Assembly: GCF_048569485.1 (NCBI RefSeq)
Contig: NC_134354.1
Span: 509,078,869 to 509,142,868, forward strand
DNA from: Anomaloglossus baeobatrachus
Taxonomy: Eukaryota > Chordata > Amphibia > Anura > Aromobatidae
Direction: 5' to 3'
DNA length: 64,000 bases
This document shows, piece by piece, positions 58,562 to 64,000 of the stretch (its first letter is position 1; each line of letters opens with the position of its first letter). The notes below the pieces were generated by a model. That model was not told the DNA's origin. It ran no database searches and was given only the letters and a program-made list of their open reading frames with translations. Made by a program: the position numbers and the translations under genes.

Positions 58562-58873
58562 TTAACTGATGTAAAAAGACATGAATCCATGAGACACATT
58601 CATTCCTACTCTGAATGTGTCAAAGGTCATCATAAGTTTGTACTCCCAAAGTCTCCTATCTCTCTGGGACTTGAAATTCCCTTTCAATACCAGCAATTTC
58701 ATGTCCATGATGCTGTGGTCTGAGTTACAAAAATGTTTGGCCACAGGTAGATCCATCCTTTTTTCTCTAATTGTGTGGCGGTGAGAATTCATCCTTGTCC
58801 TGAGCTGTTGTCCGGTCTCCCCTACATACAGATCCCCAGTTGGACATTTGGTACATATAATTAAGTACACCAC
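58562..58873 (-). pseudogene. GIY-YIG endonuclease remnant of PLE2 (left arm)
   Basis: Reads VYLIICTKCPTGDLYVGETG QQLRTRMNSHRHTIREKR when translated from the minus strand, the GIY-YIG nuclease core with its Tyr, Gly and Arg positions. It ends FDTFRVGMNVSHGFMSFYIS. Translation is identical to that of the right arm. The upstream part is interrupted by the same stop as in the right arm and no RT is attached. Confidence 0.85.
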
Positions 58874-59271
58874 ATTGGTTGTGGTGGAGCTGAAGGTACC
58901 TGGGATCTTGTAGTCCTGATGTGATCAGGGAATCTTTATCTTGTCTGTTGTCAATATTAATGGACAGGTCTTGCATTTTTTCTGGTTGCAGGGAAATGTT
59001 CCTGTTGGTGTTGGAGAGGACAGGGAGCTTCTGACAATGATGCTTCTTAGATTTGGGGGCTGTCTAAAACACAGAAGTGGGGGGTCTGGAAAAATAGATT
59101 TTAACCGGGCATTCTGGTGGCTCTTGTAATCTGGTTTTCAATTGTTCTTGGGTTATTGAAAACCAGATTACAAGAGCCACCAGAATATCAAGAAACCATC
59201 TCCTACATTATAAAACTAAAGAAGAAAACAACCTTGTCCCTATTGTAGTCACCTACAATCCACATCTGGAG

Positions 59272-59868
59272 GTGTTTAGAGGAGCTGCACGGAAACTACA
59301 ACCATTACTGCAAAAAGATGCCCGGTTAAAATCTATTTTTCCAGACCCCCCACTTCTGTGTTTTAGACAGCCCCCAAATCTAAGAAGCATCATTGTCAGA
59401 AGCTCCCTGTCCTCTCCAACACCAACAGGAACATTTCCCTGCAACCAGAAAAAATGCAAGACCTGTCCATTAATATTGACAACAGACAAGATAAAGATTC
59501 CCTGATCACATCAGGACTACAAGATCCCAGGTACCTTCAGCTCCACCACAACCAATGTGGTGTACTTAATTATATGTACCAAATGTCCAACTGGGGATCT
59601 GTATGTAGGGGAGACCGGACAACAGCTCAGGACAAGGATGAATTCTCACCGCCACACAATTAGAGAAAAAAGGATGGATCTACCTGTGGCCAAACATTTT
59701 TGTAACTCAGACCACAGCATCATGGACATGAAATTGCTGGTATTGAAAGGAAATTTCAAGTCCCAGAGAGATAGGAGACTATGGGAGTACAAACTTATGA
59801 TGACCTTTGACACATTCAGAGTAGGAATGAATGTGTCTCATGGATTCATGTCATTTTACATCAGTTAA
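59272..59868 (+). pseudogene. C-terminal PLE2 protein with GIY-YIG endonuclease (right arm)
   Basis: Same frame throughout. LQPLLQKDARLKSIFPDPPL and FPCNQKKCKTCPL (Cys-rich linker) come first, then an in-frame TGA at 59503-59505. After it, SHQDYKIPGTFSSTTTNVVY runs into LIICTKCPTGDLYVGETGQQ and LRTRMNSHRHTI, the GIY-YIG core (VYLI..LYVGET). The same TGA is in the left arm, so it arose before the two arms were copied. The RT domain is absent. Confidence 0.87.
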
Positions 59869-60061
59869 AAGATGTGCTCCTCTGACCATCCGAGCGTGTC
59901 ACAGCCTGGACCAGACCCTGATCAGAGGACAATAAAACTTTCACACTGAACTGCAGCAAAATTTATGGCCACAACAGTTTGCCCCCCTGCCATAGTGATA
60001 GTTCTGTTTTATATAACTTGGTTGTTTTTTTTTTTTTTTTTTACTGCCCCATTCTATGTCC

Positions 60062-60702
60062 AGTGCCCGGCTGGAACCTCCACCCCCTCCCCATGGGGTA
60101 GGTGGAGGCCGGCATGACGTGGCTAGGGGGGATAGGGTGAAGAGGGAGAGGGGTGGGGGTTTAGGGACCGTTAGGCTAGGAGCGGGAAAAGGAGGCATTG
60201 CTGTGGCTGCAGCTGAAGTGGTTGTCCCGCCCACCCTCCCCTTTTGTTTTGTTTTGTTTTATTTTGTTTTGTTTGTCTGGGTCATAGTGGCAGAGGTGGT
60301 GGGGGTGGGGTCCTCGAAGTTGGTGAAAATTGGATTGGGGGGTCCCAATGGAGGTGGAAACCCCCCCGTTAATTACTGGTTTGGGGAGTGGTCTGGTGAT
60401 CATGGGGGAACATCGGCTTGGTGGGGTCGGTTCCCGTGCTTGGTGGTTTAACCCTTCCCCCTGATATTTGTTTGGTGCTCCCGAGTTTGTGGTTGCGGCT
60501 GGGAGTAATGGGGTTGAGGGGGAAGGTAGGATCGGAGTATTGGGTGATCACCAGATTGTTTGAGCTTCGAGGACCACAACCCCCTGTTTTATAAATGTTA
60601 TTATAAGTTATGTTTAAATAAAAGGCTACTGTGGCCATTTCATCCAATTATGTGTCTGTGGTCATTTCAATAAGAGGTTAAGCTATTGGGGGTGGGGGTA
60701 TG
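60062..60702. other. G-rich unclassified repeat, no gene seen
   Basis: Rich in GGTGGGGG and a TTTTG run (60240-60272). The 3' part (AAATAAAAGGCTACTGTGGCC ATTTCATCC, then CTGTGTGGTCATTTCAATAA) has a polyadenylation-like signal and a short internal repeat, as in some retroelement 3' ends. The family was not recognised. Confidence 0.3.
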
Positions 60703-60710
60703 GTAGCAGT

Positions 60711-63700
60711 TAGTGATGAGCGAGTATTAAAAAGCTCGGGTGCTCGAAGCTCGGGCCGAGCATCCCAAGATACTCGTGTACTCGGGCCGAGCAACGAGCC
60801 CAATGTTATCCTATGGGAGACCCGAGTATTTTTGTGAAATGACCCCCCGGCAGCATGGAGAATCCCTAAAAATGTCACAAAAGTCTCAGAAGAGTGCTCA
60901 AATGACATGGCAACAGCATGGGGAAGACCCCTTGAAGCATTTATCACTCAAAAGTCACAGCTGTGAACAATTTTGTCCGCGTTTCACGCCATTTTTACAG
61001 ACTCACCAGAAAACCTTCCAAAATGACCCCAAAATGATTTTTCATGGCAGAAATGTTAAGGGCACATACCCAATAGTGAGATAGAGCTGGTGTATGTTAC
61101 TTTTTGAGATTAATACATGAAAGATTTTATGTGAAAACATTGTGTGGCACTCCGATGTCCCTGAGAAGAGACGTACATGAAGGCCTCTTGAGTCTAATGT
61201 GCCCATTTTGAGGAAGTGAGTCTTTGTAGTATTTTCCTTTGCCAGGGCAGTCCAAAATTGTGAGGTTCACCAATGCCCCTGCATATAGACGTGCATGAGG
61301 GCCTGAAAACCTGAAGTGCCCATTGGAAGGAAGTGGGTGTATTATAGTATAGCCCTTTGGCAGGGCAGCCAAAAATTGGGAGGCTCCACGTTGTCCCTGG
61401 GTAGAGACGTGCATGGGGGCCTGTAAACTTGAAGTGCCCATTGTAAGGAAGTGGGTCTATTGTAGTATAGCCCTTTGGCAGGGCAGTCCAAAATTGTGGG
61501 GTTCACCAATGCCCCTGCATAGAGACGTGCATGAGGGCCTGTAAACCTGAAGTGCCCATTGTAAGAAAGTGGGTGTATTATAGTATAGCCCTTTGGCAGG
61601 GCAGCCAAAAATTGGGAGGCTCCACGTTGTCCCTGGGTAGAGACGTGCATGAGGGCCTCAAAACATTAAGTGTCCATTGTCAGGAAGTGGGTGTATTATA
61701 GTATAGCCCTTAGGCAGGGCAGCCAAAAATTGGGAGGCTCCACGTTGTCCCTGGGTAGAGACGTGCATGAGGGCCTCAAAACATTAAGTGTCCATTGTCA
61801 GGAAGTGGGTGTATTATAGTATAGCCCTTAGGCAGGGCAGCCAAAAATTGGGAGGCTCCACGTTGTCCCTGGGTAGAGACGTGCATGAGGGCCTCAAAAC
61901 ATTAAGTGTCCATTGTCAGGAAGTGGGTGTATTATAGTATAGCCCTTAGGCAGGGCAGCCAAAAATTGGGAGGCTCCACGTTGTCCCTGGGTAGAGACGT
62001 GCATGAGGGCCTCAAAACATTAAGTGTCCATTGTCAGGAAGTGGGTGTATTATAGTATAGCCCTTAGGCAGGGCAGCCAAAAATTGGGAGGCTCCACGTT
62101 GTCCCTGGGTAGAGACGTGCATGAGGGCCTCAAAACATTAAGTGTCCATTGTCAGGAAGTGGGTGTATTATAGTATAGCCCTTAGGCAGGGCAGCCAAAA
62201 ATTGGGAGGCTCCACGTTGTCCCTGGGTAGAGACGTGCATGAGGGCCTCAAAACATTAAGTGTCCATTGTCAGGAAGTGGGTGTATTATAGTATAGCCCT
62301 TAGGCAGGGCAGCCAAAAATTGGGAGGCTCCACGTTGTCCCTGGGTAGAGACGTGCATGAGGGCCTCAAAACATTAAGTGTCCATTGTCAGGAAGTGGGT
62401 GTATTATAGTATAGCCCTTAGGCAGGGCAGCCAAAAATTGGGAGGCTCCACGTTGTCCCTGGGTAGAGACGTGCATGAGGGCCTCAAAACATTAAGTGTC
62501 CATTGTCAGGAAGTGGGTGTATTATAGTATAGCCCTTAGGCAGGGCAGCCAAAAATTGGGAGGCTCCACGTTGTCCCTGGGTAGAGACGTGCATGAGGGC
62601 CTCAAAACATTAAGTGTCCATTGTCAGGAAGTGGGTGTATTATAGTATAGCCCTTAGGCAGGGCAGCCAAAAATTGGGAGGCTCCACGTTGTCCCTGGGT
62701 AGAGACGTGCATGAGGGCCTCAAAACATTAAGTGTCCATTGTCAGGAAGTGGGTGTATTATAGTATAGCCCTTAGGCAGGGCAGCCAAAAATTGGGAGGC
62801 TCCACGTTGTCCCTGGGTAGAGACGTGCATGAGGGCCTCAAAACATTAAGTGTCCATTGTCAGGAAGTGGGTGTATTATAGTATAGCCCTTAGGCAGGGC
62901 AGCCAAAAATTGGGAGGCTCCACGTTGTCCCTGGGTAGAGACGTGCATGAGGGCCTCAAAACATTAAGTGTCCATTGTCAGGAAGTGGGTGTATTATAGT
63001 ATAGCCCTTAGGCAGGGCAGCCAAAAATTGGGAGGCTCCACGTTGTCCCTGGGTAGAGACGTGCATGAGGGCCTCAAAACATTAAGTGTCCATTGTCAGG
63101 AAGTGGGTGTATTATAGTATAGCCCTTAGGCAGGGCAGCCAAAAATTGGGAGGCTCCACGTTGTCCCTGGGTAGAGACGTGCATGAGGGCCTCAAAACAT
63201 TAAGTGTCCATTGTCAGGAAGTGGGTGTATTATAGTATAGCCCTTAGGCAGGGCAGCCAAAAATTGGGAGGCTCCACGTTGTCCCTGGGTAGAGACGTGC
63301 ATGAGGGCCTCAAAACATTAAGTGTCCATTGTCAGGAAGTGGGTGTATTATAGTATAGCCCTTAGGCAGGGCAGCCAAAAATTGGGAGGCTCCACGTTGT
63401 CCCTGGGTAGAGACGTGCATGAGGGCCTCAAAACATTAAGTGTCCATTGTCAGGAAGTGGGTGTATTATAGTATAGCCCTTAGGCAGGGCAGCCAAAAAT
63501 TGGGAGGCTCCACGTTGTCCCTGGGTAGAGACGTGCATGAGGGCCTCAAAACATTAAGTGTCCATTGTCAGGAAGTGGGTGTATTATAGTATAGCCCTTA
63601 GGCAGGGCAGCCAAAAATTGGGAGGCTCCACGTTGTCCCTGGGTAGAGACTTGCATGAGGGCCTCAAAACATTAAGTGTCCATTGTCAGGAAGTGGGTGT

Positions 63701-64000
63701 ATTATAGTATAGCCCTTAGGCAGGGCAGCCAAAAATTGGGAGGCTCCACGTTGTCCCTGGGTAGAGACGTGCATGAGGGCCTCAAAACATTAAGTGTCCA
63801 TTGTCAGGAAGTGGGTGTATTATAGTATAGCCCTTAGGCAGGGCAGCCAAAAATTGGGAGGCTCCACGTTGTCCCTGGGTAGAGACGTGCATGAGGGCCT
63901 CAAAACATTAAGTGTCCATTGTCAGGAAGTGGGTGTATTATAGTATAGCCCTTAGGCAGGGCAGCCAAAAATTGGGAGGCTCCACGTTGTCCCTGGGTAG
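60711..64000 (+). mobile_element. hAT-like element, left end, with internal satellite (runs off window)
   Basis: TAGTGATGAGCGAGTATTAAA begins at 60711 after GTAGCAGT, a candidate 8-bp target sequence. TAGTGATGAGCGAG belongs to the TAGAGATGAGCG group of hAT ends. Subterminal GCTCGGGCCGAGC and ACTCGTGTACTCGGG boxes follow. No transposase is seen. The right end is outside the window, so membership rests on the left end only. Confidence 0.6.
61120..64000 (+). repeat. 118-bp satellite array, at least 24 copies, continuing beyond the window
   Basis: GTGGGTGTATTATAGTATAG occurs every 118 bp from 61691 on (61691, 61809, 61927 and so on). The first four or five units (61120-61690) differ from the rest and from each other. 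From about 61690 to the end the units look identical apart from a single visible change (CTTGCATG for CGTGCATG near 63650). Such uniformity points to recent amplification or conversion. It lies inside the hAT-like element that starts at 60711. Confidence 0.95.

Larger units (their letters stand above)
58229..60061. mobile_element. Second Penelope-like element (PLE2), head-to-head palindrome
   Basis: Left arm 58373-59142 (element on the minus strand) and right arm 59155-60061 (plus strand) face each other across a 12-nt loop. Both encode the C-terminal GIY-YIG region. The right arm has about 137 bp (59189-59325) missing from the left arm. The left side continues to about 58229 with the element's 3' end (GAAGAGACCTGAGTAGTCTC on the minus strand, TTGATACCTTTTAATGG), while the right side stops at GTCC/60061. 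RT is absent from both arms. This resembles the inverted partial copies of Penelope insertions, here without any full copy. Confidence 0.85.

Noticed and set aside
60056-60451. 131-codon Gly/Val-rich frame
   Set aside because: Low-complexity G-rich repeat with no recognisable domain or start context.

Overview
The window looks like a mobile-element cluster from a vertebrate nuclear genome, most likely an anuran amphibian. I see no convincing host gene, no rRNA or tRNA gene, no CRISPR array and no bacterial-style operon. The amphibian call is an inference from the mix of young Penelope-like elements, CR1 LINEs with a (ACTATGAT)n-type tail, Tc1-like elements, hAT elements whose ends read TAGAGATGAGCG, Ty3/gypsy LTR elements and long minisatellites. 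A salamander or another repeat-rich vertebrate is not excluded.

Layout. 1-8640: a foldback repeat split by a young Penelope-like element (PLE1, 663-8205) with two identical-looking 915-bp pseudo-LTRs, an inverted partial copy upstream and an open reading frame of over 1,000 codons for reverse transcriptase plus GIY-YIG nuclease. 9300-9600: three tandem palindromes of 93 bp. 10110-12001: a hAT end, then the 3' part of a gypsy element. 12469-17103: a Tc1 fragment split by a CR1 LINE. 17318-25341: two gypsy-type LTRs, the second split by a 3.28-kb hAT element (21540-24819) that carries three different tandem arrays. 25993-27880: an LTR and the start of a gypsy interior.

27883-52190 is one Tc1 element of about 1.6 kb expanded to 24 kb by three insertions: a gypsy element (28007-34889), a solo-LTR-like block (35119-36301) and a 14.7-kb hAT element (36490-51163). 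The hAT element has a perfect 8-bp target duplication, a damaged BED-finger transposase gene, a 198-bp inverted copy of part of that gene and about 40 copies of a 234-bp satellite whose unit seems to derive from the end of the transposase gene.

52191-57005 holds a reversed Tc1 relic cut by two inverted-repeat MITEs, then a hAT MITE with a Tc1 MITE inside it. 57516-57922 is a foldback. 58229-60061 is a second PLE present as a 770/907-bp palindrome. From 60711 a further hAT-like end leads into a 118-bp satellite that runs off the window.

The parts do not form a pathway. They record successive insertions, and the order can be read from what interrupts what. The most notable features are (1) the intact PLE1 with TATA box, hammerhead-like ribozyme and an intron that brings a strong start codon into frame; (2) the satellite apparently born from a transposase gene tail; (3) the self-complementary transposase segment; (4) the recurrence of tandem arrays inside three separate hAT elements. 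Identities are by eye, not computed.
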